From: Sediminitomix flava
GTDB lineage: Bacteria > Bacteroidota > Bacteroidia > Cytophagales > Flammeovirgaceae
DNA: 64,000 bases
Direction of reading: 5' to 3'
Assembly: GCF_003149185.1 (NCBI RefSeq)
Contig: NZ_QGDO01000001.1
Span: 620,001 to 684,000 of the forward strand
Below the pieces are notes generated by a model, which worked only from the letters and a program-made list of their open reading frames with translations, did no database searches and was not told where the DNA came from. The first letter of the stretch is position 1, and each line of letters starts with the position of its first letter. Shown piece after piece: positions 1 through 8,516 of this stretch. A program made the translations under genes and the position numbers.

Positions 1-2
1 TA

Positions 3-203
3 ATTCTTTTTGGGTTAATATTTTTCTTAACACAAAATGTAGAGCTACAAGCCCAACCATCAGTGGCTCTGAAGTACCAAACTTTTGAAGTTATAGGAAT
101 CAAGCTGATGACACATCATATTTTAGCTTTTGAAACCATAGCAATTTTCTTATTAATAGTACTTATCGGAGCAACTTATATTGCAGCCCGAGAAGAAAAA
201 TAA
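3..203 (+). CDS. nuoJ: NADH-quinone oxidoreductase subunit J-like, C-terminal fragment
   Basis: This is the last 66 codons of a gene that enters from the left edge; the reading frame is open from base 3. The fragment has a hydrophobic segment, a polar linker and a last membrane helix of the form LAFETIAIFLLIVLIGA. That resembles the conserved end of NuoJ, a membrane subunit of respiratory complex I. The usual next gene, nuoK, is absent: a reverse-strand methyltransferase and a shared hairpin follow at once. The assignment rests on one short conserved segment, so another small membrane protein is possible. Confidence 0.55.
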   Translation: MLFGLIFFLTQNVELQAQPSVALKYQTFEVIGIKLMTHHILAFETIAIFLLIVLIGATYIAAREEK

Positions 204-211
204 AAGATGAA

Positions 212-262
212 GTGTTGGGCTTTTAGTTTCTTAATATGACAAGCCAACGGAAAGCCCAACAC
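212..262. terminator. Hairpin between nuoJ-like gene and methyltransferase
   Basis: A perfect 12-bp stem, GTGTTGGGCTTT (212-223) with AAAGCCCAACAC (251-262). On the reverse strand it is followed by a T-rich run, so it fits best as the terminator of the methyltransferase, whose last codons lie inside it. It would also close the forward transcript. Confidence 0.65.
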
Positions 263-951
263 CAACTTACCTGAACACTTCTCCACCCCATCCCTTCATA
301 AAAAACACTCAATTCTTTCTTTTTAAATGCACGCTTAACTGAAAGCTTTGCATCATACTTCGTCATATAAGACTTAGAAAAGAAGTGGGTAAGAAAAGCG
401 ATTGAGTAATAGGCGAACCAATGCCTATGTATATCATTTATAACAACGCCAAATGTAGCACCAGACTGCCATTTCTTAATCAAGCTTTCTAATTCAATTG
501 AGTTAAAATGATGGAGAAATAATGTCGATATAATAATATCACAATTCATTGAATTCTTCTCAAATACGTTTTTAACAGAAAATTCAATATCATGACCTAA
601 ACTCTTGCTTTTAGCATATGCTATTACATGCGGATTTGCATCAATACCGACTAATTTCAATCTTTCAAACTCTCCTCTGAAAGATTCATCAATTAATCTC
701 AACATTTCACCACTACCGCAGCCCATATCAACAATTACAATTTCATCATTCTTATTTCTTCCATGAAGAAGCTTCCTAACACCTCGTAACGTCGGATTAT
801 TTCCTCCTAGCCACTTATTGATAACATCTAACTCCGCAAGCGTTTGTCTTAACCCATCATCATTAATTGATAAGTCGTCCATGATTTCTTCTTCTTGAGC
901 TCTTTCTAAAAATGACATAGTAACTGTTTGTTCAAAAATTAGAGAATTCAT
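223..951 (-). CDS. Class I SAM-dependent methyltransferase
   Basis: A 242-residue class I methyltransferase. Motif I, VDMGCGSGE, lies at residues 74-82; the acidic end of strand 2 is in LVGIDANPH near 100-108; a FLHHF segment follows in the place of the post-II region. The later signature NDIHRHWFAYY and the SVKRAF segment resemble a methyltransferase family often found beside type III polyketide synthases and flavin oxidoreductases in Bacteroidetes, but no such partner is visible here. The substrate is therefore unknown. An internal Met at residue 12 is an alternative start. It is transcribed towards the nuoJ-like gene. Confidence 0.85.
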   Translation of the reverse strand: MNSLIFEQTVTMSFLERAQEEEIMDDLSINDDGLRQTLAELDVINKWLGGNNPTLRGVRKLLHGRNKNDEIVIVDMGCGSGEMLRLIDESFRGEFERLKLVGIDANPHVIAYAKSKSLGHDIEFSVKNVFEKNSMNCDIIISTLFLHHFNSIELESLIKKWQSGATFGVVINDIHRHWFAYYSIAFLTHFFSKSYMTKYDAKLSVKRAFKKKELSVFYEGMGWRSVQVSWCWAFRWLVILRN

Positions 952-1226
952 CTAATGTAAAAAATCACATTAGACATTAAGAATATACCAATAAAAATAT
1001 TGTTGATTTAGAAATCTTTCTAAAATTTGAGTAAAAATCGGATAATCAAGCAGTAACCAATTTCAATAATCCAATTAATAATAGCATTTTATTTAGATAT
1101 ATCAGTTTATCTTTTATTTCGATAAAATTACTTGAGTATGGATTTTTTTATTTTTTCAGAGGAACGTATTTTTAAAAATCAATTAATATAACTTAACCTT
1201 TTTAACTACACGTTGAAATTATAGTT
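952..1226. other. Divergent intergenic region
   Basis: AT-rich spacer between two divergent genes. The only structure I see is a small hairpin, TTTTAT-ttcg-ATAAAA, at 1112-1127. No convincing promoter could be assigned. Confidence 0.4.
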
Positions 1227-2027
1227 ATGAACCAATTTCATACTAAGATTAAGCTAAAGACTATCATTTTTTCTCTACTCTTATCATTCTTAAGTAGTTC
1301 TCTGTTTGCTGCCGAAATGGTAGTTACAGGGATTTATCAGGGAACCAACTTATACATCGAAAATCCTCAGGATGAATCGGGTATATTTTGTATCACAGAG
1401 TTGTTAATCAATGATGAATTAGTGGAGTCTATTCCTAAAAAAACAGCCTTCGAATTAGACCTAAGTCATTTAGAAGAAGGTAAACCCATTACTATTAAAA
1501 TCTTTCATCACACCCATTGTCAACCTAGATTACTCAACCCAAATGCAATTCAGAAAAAGGGATTTTTCGAATTTGTAAAAATTGATGCAGACCAAGATTT
1601 CTTATCATGGGAAACAACTGGTGAGTCTCTAAATGGTGTTTTCTATCTTCTGAAGTTCGAACACAACGAGTGGAAAAACCTTAAAGTCCTTCCAGGAAAA
1701 GAAAGTGATAGAAATAACCTTTATCAAGCAGAGGCCTCACATCACTCTGGTGTAAACCGTTACAAAATCAAATACCTTGAAAACTCTGGTAAAATCCACT
1801 TCTCTAATGAAATGGTTTTTGAAGCTGAGAACGAAAAAGTTACATTTTACCCGAAAAGAGTTAATGAAGAATTAAACTTCTCTCACCCTGTAAAGTTTCG
1901 TATTCTTGACAAACACGGGAAAGAAATTTCAAAAGGAAACGGAATCAAAGTGGATTGTAAAAATCTAAATAGTGGAATGTATTACGTTTGCTTTGATAAC
2001 CAAACAGAAAAATTCTTCAAGAAGTAA
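1227..2027 (+). CDS. Secreted protein with T9SS-like C-terminus, unknown function
   Basis: A 266-residue exported protein. Residues 1-29 form a signal peptide (basic start, hydrophobic core, end at Leu-Phe-Ala-Ala). The mature part begins with a beta-rich domain containing GIYQGTNLYIENP and cysteines near CITE and HCQPR. A middle beta domain follows, with an HSGVNRYKIKY segment typical of extracellular beta-sandwiches. The last 50 or so residues (FRILDKHGKEIS, then LNSGMYYV) resemble a type IX secretion C-terminal signal. It looks like a family common in Cytophagales whose function I do not know. It stands alone, closed by a strong terminator. Confidence 0.75.
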   Translation: MNQFHTKIKLKTIIFSLLLSFLSSSLFAAEMVVTGIYQGTNLYIENPQDESGIFCITELLINDELVESIPKKTAFELDLSHLEEGKPITIKIFHHTHCQPRLLNPNAIQKKGFFEFVKIDADQDFLSWETTGESLNGVFYLLKFEHNEWKNLKVLPGKESDRNNLYQAEASHHSGVNRYKIKYLENSGKIHFSNEMVFEAENEKVTFYPKRVNEELNFSHPVKFRILDKHGKEISKGNGIKVDCKNLNSGMYYVCFDNQTEKFFKK

Positions 2028-2056
2028 CAAGATTTCAGTTAGATTTTTCCAATCAC

Positions 2057-2098
2057 AAAAAACTCTCATCTAAATATAATTAGATGAGAGTTTTTTTT
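2057..2098. terminator. Bidirectional terminator
   Basis: Perfect stem AACTCTCATCTA / TAGATGAGAGTT with an 8-base loop, flanked by A-run and T-run. It separates the convergent genes ending at 2027 and 2113. Confidence 0.9.
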
Positions 2099-2112
2099 AT
2101 ATCAGCGCCATT

Positions 2113-3051
2113 TTACCGAATTGAAGCAGGTAATAAATCTGAAAATCTTTCTTCAAGCTCAAGCATTCCATGATAAGCAGTGAGTTGACTTTTTCCAATT
2201 TGCTCAAGTCTAATAAAACTCTTCCGATCATCATCCCAATAAATCCAAACCTTACACTTCTCCGATTTTGTGATTGAATTTTCAGCTTTAAAATAAAGAC
2301 CTTGAAGACCTGGTTCTCTATAATATTGTTTTCCTTTGAATGGTAATATATTTGGAGGTACTTTATCTTCTTCCAATTTCTTCAATATGTCGGCATCAAT
2401 TTTAAATAGATTTTCTGGTTTTGCAAACGCTACCTGCAGGTGTTCTCCTATTCTTTTCCAATACACAAACGCTGTCTCGATACCTGACATAACACTCAAA
2501 CATCTTTCAGACTCGGCATTTTCATAATCAAATTGAGCTTCTGAAATGATCGCCCATGTCTTGAGATCGAAGTCAAAAAGATCTTTCGTCTTTAATTGAT
2601 CAATAGTGATTCTTGATGGATCAAAGTCATGATCTCTCCGAATATTTCTAGGATTAAATGCTGAGGTATACACAGAAGAAGTCGATCTTTCACCTTTTTT
2701 CAAATGATAGTTATGCTTGACAAGTAATTCTGTTAGGGTCTTACGTGCTATTCGTTTATTTTCTTTCCTTACCAAAAAAGGTAAAATAGGTAATGCAATC
2801 AACCATCCTATACCAAATCCACCAAATAAAGTAAGCCAAAAAACTAACTGAATAACCCAATTATTCAAATACCCAAAACTTCCTCCAACAAGTACATGGA
2901 AAAAGTACACCCCAAAAATTGTCTTTCTTCTTTGCTGATAAAGAACTCTAAACTCTTTCTGAATCCCCTCAGGCAACTTTAAAATTGTTTTAACAATACT
3001 TTGAGGTAAATCTTCGAGCTCTTGATATAACTGGATGTTTGATTCATTCAT
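2113..3051 (-). CDS. Membrane protein of unknown function, N-terminal double membrane span
   Basis: A 312-residue protein with a cytoplasmic-type start (acidic, no signal peptide), then two closely spaced hydrophobic helices at about residues 44-62 and 66-93, and a long hydrophilic C-terminus rich in charged residues. The short loop between the helices recalls TM2-type domains, but the diagnostic motif is not clear. The C-terminal 200 residues match nothing I recognise. It is divergent from porX with about 150 bp between them; no functional link is shown by this alone. Confidence 0.7.
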   Translation of the reverse strand: MNESNIQLYQELEDLPQSIVKTILKLPEGIQKEFRVLYQQRRKTIFGVYFFHVLVGGSFGYLNNWVIQLVFWLTLFGGFGIGWLIALPILPFLVRKENKRIARKTLTELLVKHNYHLKKGERSTSSVYTSAFNPRNIRRDHDFDPSRITIDQLKTKDLFDFDLKTWAIISEAQFDYENAESERCLSVMSGIETAFVYWKRIGEHLQVAFAKPENLFKIDADILKKLEEDKVPPNILPFKGKQYYREPGLQGLYFKAENSITKSEKCKVWIYWDDDRKSFIRLEQIGKSQLTAYHGMLELEERFSDLLPASIR

Positions 3052-3201
3052 AAAAAGTACATTGATTTAAGTAGGTATTTTTAATTATTACTCCCTGCTT
3101 TGGTAAAACGTTTCAACTCCTAATGCTTTTTCTGTATATTTCCTTTCAAAAATACCTTAATCTCCCCGATTCAACGGTTTTGTTAAGCATAAAAATCAAC
3201 C

Positions 3202-4764
3202 ATGACAAATCAAAATTATAACATTCTTTGGGCTGACGATGAAATTGATTTATTGAAGCCTCATATTTTATTCTTAGAGCAAAAAGGTTGTTCTATTACT
3301 CCTGTTAATTCGGGAGGCGATGCCGTTGATTTATGTCAATCTACATTTTTTGATCTAATTTTTCTAGATGAAAATATGCCTGGAATGACCGGGCTTGAAA
3401 CATTAGAAGCCATCAAGCAATTCAGACCAAACACTCCTGTAGTTATGATCACTAAGAGTGAAGAGGAATACATCATGGAGGAAGCTATTGGGGCTAAAAT
3501 TGCAGATTATTTAATCAAACCAATTAATCCTAGCCAAATTCTATTGTCTATTAAAAAACTTCTTGACACAAAAAGAATCGTCACTCAAAAGACAAATTTA
3601 AGCTATCAACAAGAATTTCAAAGCATTAGCAGTGCTATTGGCGATGAACTAGATCATGAAGATTGGGCTGATTTATATAAAAAACTAATTCATTGGGATT
3701 TAGAAATTAATCAGACTGAACACAAAAGCATGGGCGATGTAATGCAAATGCAAAAAACAGAAGCAAATGTAAACTTCACCAAATTCATTAAAGCTAATTA
3801 TTTAGATTGGATTACTGGTGATAATGAAGAGAAACCTATCTTTTCTGATCAATTAATTAAGGAAAAAGTTATCCCACATCTTTCGGATGAAAGGCCTTTA
3901 TTCTTTTTCTTAATTGATAACCTCCGTTTGGATCAATGGAAAGAATTAGAACCTCTTATTTCAGAGTACTTTACTTTTGAAGAGGACACTACTTACTTCT
4001 CTATTCTTCCAACTACAACATCATATGCCAGAAATGCCATATTCGCAGGAATGTCACCATTAGACATTAGTCAAAAATTGCCAGAATATTGGGTGTCTGA
4101 TAATGAAGAAGAGGGGAAAAACAACTATGAATCTGAATTGCTAGGGCTACAACTCAAAAAATACAGACCACAAACAAAGTATTCTTACAATAAAATTATT
4201 CATACTCAGCAGAGTAAACAGGTTTTGGAAAGCCTTCCAAACTTGATGAATAACGACTTAAATGCAATTGTCATCAATTTTGTAGACATGCTATCTCATG
4301 CCCGTACAGATCTGCAAATGATGAAAACGTTAGCTCCTGATGAAGCGGCATATCGTAGTCTTACAAAATCGTGGTTTTTGCATTCAATTTGGTTTGAAAT
4401 GCTTAAGTTTTTAGCCAATAAAGATGTTGAAGTGATCATTACTACAGATCATGGAACGGTTCGTGTTCAGAAACCACAGAAAATTGTTGGCGATAGAAAT
4501 ACAAATACTAACCTTAGATATAAGCAGGGAAAAAGTCTGAATTACGATCGTAAACATGTGTTTGGAGTAGCAGACCCTGAAGAAATTGGTCTACCGAAGC
4601 AAGAAGTCTCTTCTTCATATGCTTTTGCGTCTGAAGATCAATTCTTCGCTTACCCAAACAACTATAATCATTATGTGAAGTACTACAAAGATACATTCCA
4701 ACATGGCGGTATTTCTCTAGAAGAAATGATAATCCCTTTTGTTAGAATGAAACCAAAGAATTAA
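3202..4764 (+). CDS. porX: PorX: response regulator with PglZ domain, T9SS regulator
   Basis: A 520-residue two-domain protein. Residues 1-122 are a receiver domain: acidic pocket WADDE, phospho-acceptor D56 in LIFLDENMPG, T84 and K106. A helical linker follows, then a PglZ/alkaline-phosphatase-fold domain from about 200, with metal ligand D239 in FFLIDNLRLD, the Thr-rich active-site strand PTTTSYARN (271-278), TTDHGT and a terminal FQHGG. This architecture is PorX, which with the PorY kinase controls type IX secretion genes in Bacteroidetes. No kinase gene is adjacent. The start ATG fits the family length. Confidence 0.95.
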   Translation: MTNQNYNILWADDEIDLLKPHILFLEQKGCSITPVNSGGDAVDLCQSTFFDLIFLDENMPGMTGLETLEAIKQFRPNTPVVMITKSEEEYIMEEAIGAKIADYLIKPINPSQILLSIKKLLDTKRIVTQKTNLSYQQEFQSISSAIGDELDHEDWADLYKKLIHWDLEINQTEHKSMGDVMQMQKTEANVNFTKFIKANYLDWITGDNEEKPIFSDQLIKEKVIPHLSDERPLFFFLIDNLRLDQWKELEPLISEYFTFEEDTTYFSILPTTTSYARNAIFAGMSPLDISQKLPEYWVSDNEEEGKNNYESELLGLQLKKYRPQTKYSYNKIIHTQQSKQVLESLPNLMNNDLNAIVINFVDMLSHARTDLQMMKTLAPDEAAYRSLTKSWFLHSIWFEMLKFLANKDVEVIITTDHGTVRVQKPQKIVGDRNTNTNLRYKQGKSLNYDRKHVFGVADPEEIGLPKQEVSSSYAFASEDQFFAYPNNYNHYVKYYKDTFQHGGISLEEMIIPFVRMKPKN

Positions 4765-4773
4765 TACCACAAA

Positions 4774-4814
4774 AAAAGAGTCATCCTAAAATGCTATTTA
4801 GGATGACTCTTTTG
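4774..4814. terminator. Bidirectional terminator between porX and dnaJ
   Basis: Stem AAAAGAGTCATCCTAAA with its complement TTAGGATGACTCTTTT around a short loop, flanked by A- and T-runs. It serves the convergent porX and dnaJ transcripts. Confidence 0.9.
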
Positions 4815-4835
4815 TATATGCTTTCTTCAAGAATT

Positions 4836-5993
4836 CTACTTGAATGAATTCTTAATCTTCTCGAAGAATCCTTCTTCTTTTTTCCCTTGCTTGTGAGGGT
4901 CAAAGTTTGGAGAATCCTTTAAGCCTTCAAGAATATCTCGTTCCTCTGAAGAAACCTTTGTAGGAGTATAAACATTCACATGAATCAATTGATCACCGTG
5001 CCCATATCCATTGATTTCTTTGATTCCTTTTCCTCTCAAACGAAGAACTTTACCACTTTGCGTACCTGGTTCAATTGGAACTTTTACTTTTCCATTGATA
5101 GTTGGAACCTCTACTGAAGTACCTAATACAGCATCAACAAAGCTGATATGAAGATCGTAATGAACATTTACTCCATCACGAATTAGTTCTTTCTCCTCAA
5201 CTTCTTTGATCACAATTAGTAGATCACCAGCAACACCACCACGTTTCGGCATGTTACCTTTACCACTCATTGTCAGTTGCATTCCTTCAGTTACACCTGC
5301 AGGAATTTTAATATTTAGAACTTCTTCTTTGTAGACACGTCCGTCTCCGTTACAAGTCTCACATTTAGATTCTACGATTTGACCTTCTCCTTCACAAGTA
5401 GGACATGTTTGCGTAGAAACCATCTGACCTAGCATGGTATTGACAACTTTTCTAGTTTGTCCTGTACCATTACAAGTATGACAAGTTTTTAGTGAAGAAC
5501 CATCTTTTGCTCCATTACCATTACAAGTAGGACAGGTAACGTATCTTTTAATCTTAACTTTTTTCTCAACACCATTGGCAATTTCTTCCAATGTTAGCTT
5601 TAGAGTGATTCTAAGGTCTGAACCTTTACGAACACGACGACCGCCTTGACCACGACCGCCACCTCCGAAGAAATCACCGAATCCACCTCCGAATCCGCCG
5701 CCACCAAAGATGTCTCCGAAATGAGAGAAGATATCATCCATGTTCATACCACCAGCACCAAAATCGCCATCTACACCTTGGTGTCCAAACTGGTCGTAAC
5801 GTTGTTTTTTATCAGCGTTACTCAACACTTCATAAGCTTCAGCAGCTTCTTTAAATTTCTCTTCCGCCTCTTTGTCACCAGGGTTTTTATCTGGGTGGTA
5901 TTTGATTGCAATTTTTCTGTAAGCCTTCTTAATTTCGCTTTCAGAAGCATCACGACTCAAACCTAATACCTCGTAATAATCTCTCTTAGCCAT
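4836..5993 (-). CDS. dnaJ: Chaperone DnaJ (Hsp40)
   Basis: A full-length 385-residue type I DnaJ. The J domain has its HPD motif at residues 33-35. A Gly/Phe-rich stretch covers about 75-118. Four CxxCxGxG zinc motifs start at cysteines 154, 171, 197 and 211. Two C-terminal substrate-binding domains and a short tail complete it. It stimulates DnaK ATPase and hands over unfolded clients in the cytoplasm. It lies 53 bp downstream of grpE, so the two are probably co-transcribed; dnaK is not in the window. Confidence 0.98.
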   Translation of the reverse strand: MAKRDYYEVLGLSRDASESEIKKAYRKIAIKYHPDKNPGDKEAEEKFKEAAEAYEVLSNADKKQRYDQFGHQGVDGDFGAGGMNMDDIFSHFGDIFGGGGFGGGFGDFFGGGGRGQGGRRVRKGSDLRITLKLTLEEIANGVEKKVKIKRYVTCPTCNGNGAKDGSSLKTCHTCNGTGQTRKVVNTMLGQMVSTQTCPTCEGEGQIVESKCETCNGDGRVYKEEVLNIKIPAGVTEGMQLTMSGKGNMPKRGGVAGDLLIVIKEVEEKELIRDGVNVHYDLHISFVDAVLGTSVEVPTINGKVKVPIEPGTQSGKVLRLRGKGIKEINGYGHGDQLIHVNVYTPTKVSSEERDILEGLKDSPNFDPHKQGKKEEGFFEKIKNSFK

Positions 5994-6046
5994 TTATCTG
6001 TTGATTATGAATATCTTTTTGGGAGTTGAAAAGTAATATGTTAGCC

Positions 6047-6652
6047 CTATGCTCCAACAACTACTTTTGCATATCTAATTACCTTATCATTTAGAGTGTA
6101 ACCTTTCTCGATTACATCCACAACTTTACCTTTAAGATCGTCTGATGGTGCAGGAATCTGTGTAATAGCTTCGTGGATATCCATATCGAAGTCTTTTCCT
6201 GTACTATCTTCTATTTCTTTAAGACCTTTACCCTCTAATTGTTTGGCAAGTTTTGATTTGATAAGGTCTAAACCTTCCATAATCTTCTCGCCTTCCTCGG
6301 TTTCAGTCTTCGTATTTTTTTGAGCTCTTTCGAAGTCATCCAAAATAGTAAGCACATCCTTGATCAATTCTTCATTAGCGTTTTTGATCAAGTCTAATTT
6401 TTCTTTGGATGTTCTACGTCTATAGTTTTCAAATTCTGAATAAAGACGTAGATATTTATCTTTCATCTCACCTAATTCTTGCTGCACTTTTCCCAATTCC
6501 TCTTCGTTTGATGATACTTCCGCAGTTTCTTGCTCCTCAACATTATCGGTATCTTGATCTTCAGCTGTAGTTTCCTCTACTTGATTTTCTACCGTATCTT
6601 CTTGATTAATTTCCTGTTCTGGATTCAAGTTTTCGTTCTTATCTTCTGCCAT
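6047..6652 (-). CDS. grpE: Nucleotide exchange factor GrpE
   Basis: A 201-residue GrpE. Residues 1-55 are very acidic and probably disordered. A long coiled coil follows (about 50-100, with YLRLYSEFENYRRR), and the C-terminal beta domain carries DIHEAITQIP and GYTLNDKVIRYAKVVV. GrpE releases ADP from DnaK. It is the first gene of a grpE-dnaJ unit. I see no CIRCE element upstream. Confidence 0.97.
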   Translation of the reverse strand: MAEDKNENLNPEQEINQEDTVENQVEETTAEDQDTDNVEEQETAEVSSNEEELGKVQQELGEMKDKYLRLYSEFENYRRRTSKEKLDLIKNANEELIKDVLTILDDFERAQKNTKTETEEGEKIMEGLDLIKSKLAKQLEGKGLKEIEDSTGKDFDMDIHEAITQIPAPSDDLKGKVVDVIEKGYTLNDKVIRYAKVVVGA

Positions 6653-6701
6653 TGGTTCGTATCGATTTAATTACTTACTATGCTCATGGCATAACAAAAT
6701 T

Positions 6702-6748
6702 ATTGCCAAGCACTTTATTATGTCATCATGACATCAATGCTCGGCAAT
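6702..6748 (-). terminator. Long inverted repeat between amidohydrolase and grpE
   Basis: Outer arms ATTGCCAAGCA (6702-6712) and TGCTCGGCAAT (6738-6748) pair with one mismatch, and an inner palindrome ATGTCA-tca-TGACAT (6720-6734) lies between them. On the reverse strand it is followed by AATTTTGTT, so it probably ends the amidohydrolase transcript. Because it also lies in front of grpE, a regulatory role is possible. Confidence 0.55.
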
Positions 6749-6791
6749 AAATTTCAAATACTAAGACATAATTGCATTTTTTATGACACAT

Positions 6792-7985
6792 TTACAGTTG
6801 TTCCAATTCAGAAACTGCCAAGTATGCCATTAGGCCTGCTCCTATTTCTAGGGCTGACTCGTCTATATCAAAAGTAGGTGTATGAACTCCTGAAACAATC
6901 CCTTTTTCTTCATTCCTTGTACCTAATCTATAGAAACAAGCATCCATCTCTTGTGAAAAGAATGAAAAATCTTCCGCAGCTAACCACAAATCCAAATCCA
7001 CAACATTTTCTTCGCCCATATAATCTATAGCGGCTTCTTTTGCTCTTGCACTCATAGCTGGCTCATTAATCAAACACGGGTATCCTTTCATGATATTTAT
7101 TTCAACTTCACCACCCATGCTTTCTGCAATACCCTCTGCCATTTTTTTAATTTTGACATGAGCATCACCTCTCCACTCCTCATTCATTGTACGGAAAGTA
7201 CCTTCTACTTTTACCTCATTAGGGATAACATTTGTAGCTCCTTCTGCAATGACTTTTCCAAAAGAAAGCACTGAAGGAATTTTTGGGCTACAGTTTCTAC
7301 TAATGATTTGTTGTAATGCAACAATAATGTGAGAAGTAATCAATACAGGGTCAATATTCATTTCTGGGATTGCACCATGACCTCCTTTACCTTTCACAGT
7401 CATATAAATTTCATCTGCACTAGCCATGTACATCCCTTGTCTAAATCCTACTTTTCCTACAGGAATAAGAGGCATGACATGCTGTCCGAAGATTTTTTGT
7501 GGTGCTGGATTTTGCAGAACACCATCTTTGATCATCAATGAAGCTCCACCTGGCAATTTTTCTTCTCCTGGTTGGAAGATCAATTTTACAGTTCCTTCAA
7601 ACTCATCTTTAACTTGATTGAGAATATATGCAGCACCTAAAAGAGAAGAAGTATGAGCATCATGCCCACAAGCATGCATCACGCCTTCATTTTTTGATTT
7701 GTAAGAAACATCATTTGCCTCATGAATTGGAAGTGCATCCATATCAGCTCTTAGTGCAATTACTTTTTTATCAGGGTTTTTCCCTTTAATCAATCCTACG
7801 ACTCCTGTATCTGCAACTCCTTCTTGCGTTTCGATGCCATAAGCTTTTAATTCTTCAGCTACGAATTTTGCTGTTTGTGTTTCTTTAAAAGAAAGTTCTG
7901 GATTCGCATGCAGATGTCTTCTGATATCGATTACTTTATCCAACCTTTCTTTTGCTATATCTCTAATTTTATCTCTCAAGCTCAT
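6792..7985 (-). CDS. M20D-family amidohydrolase/peptidase
   Basis: A 397-residue M20 metallohydrolase without signal peptide. The binuclear site is visible: ADMDALP (residues 80-86), HACGHDAHT (C106, H108), the catalytic Glu in FQPGEE (141-142), H169 and the late AAEDFSFF segment. The lid domain begins near 185 with GKGGHGAIP. The family (hippurate hydrolase, N-acyl-amino acid amidohydrolase, IAA-amino acid hydrolase type) removes acyl groups from amino acids; the exact substrate cannot be read from the sequence. The gene lies 54 bp after hisI without an intervening terminator. Confidence 0.88.
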   Translation of the reverse strand: MSLRDKIRDIAKERLDKVIDIRRHLHANPELSFKETQTAKFVAEELKAYGIETQEGVADTGVVGLIKGKNPDKKVIALRADMDALPIHEANDVSYKSKNEGVMHACGHDAHTSSLLGAAYILNQVKDEFEGTVKLIFQPGEEKLPGGASLMIKDGVLQNPAPQKIFGQHVMPLIPVGKVGFRQGMYMASADEIYMTVKGKGGHGAIPEMNIDPVLITSHIIVALQQIISRNCSPKIPSVLSFGKVIAEGATNVIPNEVKVEGTFRTMNEEWRGDAHVKIKKMAEGIAESMGGEVEINIMKGYPCLINEPAMSARAKEAAIDYMGEENVVDLDLWLAAEDFSFFSQEMDACFYRLGTRNEEKGIVSGVHTPTFDIDESALEIGAGLMAYLAVSELEQL

Positions 7986-8039
7986 AATTATTCTTGTTTT
8001 TATGATGAAAACAATCTCATATGAAAGTTAAAAAAATAC

Positions 8040-8438
8040 TTACTTCTCTATGAATTCAAGTTCTCCCTCTTCCTCAGTCAAATTCATTTTTCGGTAGAAA
8101 CACGAAGTTCGTGCAGTCCCTTTTTTACTTTTGGTATGACATGCACCACGTCCTTCTTTCTCTACGATATAAATTATTGCATCTTGATCACAATCCACTC
8201 GGATCTCTACAACTTTCAATGTATCTCCCGAAGTTAATCCCTTCGTCCATAGCTCATTTCGCGAAGTACTCCAAAATGTTGCATATTTTGAACGAAGAGT
8301 TTCCTCAAAAGCTTCCTTGTTAGCATAACCCAACATTAGAATTTCTTTTGACTTCACTTCCTGCACAACAACAGGCAATAGTCCATTTCTCTTTTCGAAC
8401 TGTAAACTAAGAATATCTCCTTCTTCTAGTTTATTCAT
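8040..8438 (-). CDS. hisI: Phosphoribosyl-AMP cyclohydrolase HisI
   Basis: A 132-residue stand-alone HisI, the third step of histidine synthesis (opening the adenine ring of PR-AMP). Seen: the substrate segments LMLGYANKEA and FWSTSRNELWTKG, the metal cluster VDCDQDA (D82, C83, D84, D86) and the second cysteine pair C100 and C113 in the CHTK...SCFYR segment. The HisE pyrophosphohydrolase domain is not fused, and no other his gene is nearby. Confidence 0.95.
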   Translation of the reverse strand: MNKLEEGDILSLQFEKRNGLLPVVVQEVKSKEILMLGYANKEAFEETLRSKYATFWSTSRNELWTKGLTSGDTLKVVEIRVDCDQDAIIYIVEKEGRGACHTKSKKGTARTSCFYRKMNLTEEEGELEFIEK

Positions 8439-8482
8439 TTTGTTAGAATATTTACAGATACTTAAAAAATGATGTATAATAA

Positions 8483-8508
8483 AGCCCTTTCCAAAAAGAA
8501 AGGGCTGC
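8483..8508 (-). terminator. Terminator of lysA
   Basis: Perfect stem AGCCCTTTC / GAAAGGGCT around CAAAAA, just downstream of the lysA stop codon. T-rich sequence lies on both sides, so it may work in both directions. Confidence 0.75.
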
Positions 8509-8516
8509 TATTTTTT

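Noticed and set aside
5646-5966. Forward open frame inside dnaJ
   Set aside because: It is the complement of the Gly/Phe-rich part and J domain of dnaJ and has no protein-like features.
6702-6748. CIRCE heat-shock operator before grpE
   Set aside because: The arms do not match TTAGCACTC-N9-GAGTGCTAA; a terminator of the preceding gene explains the repeat better.
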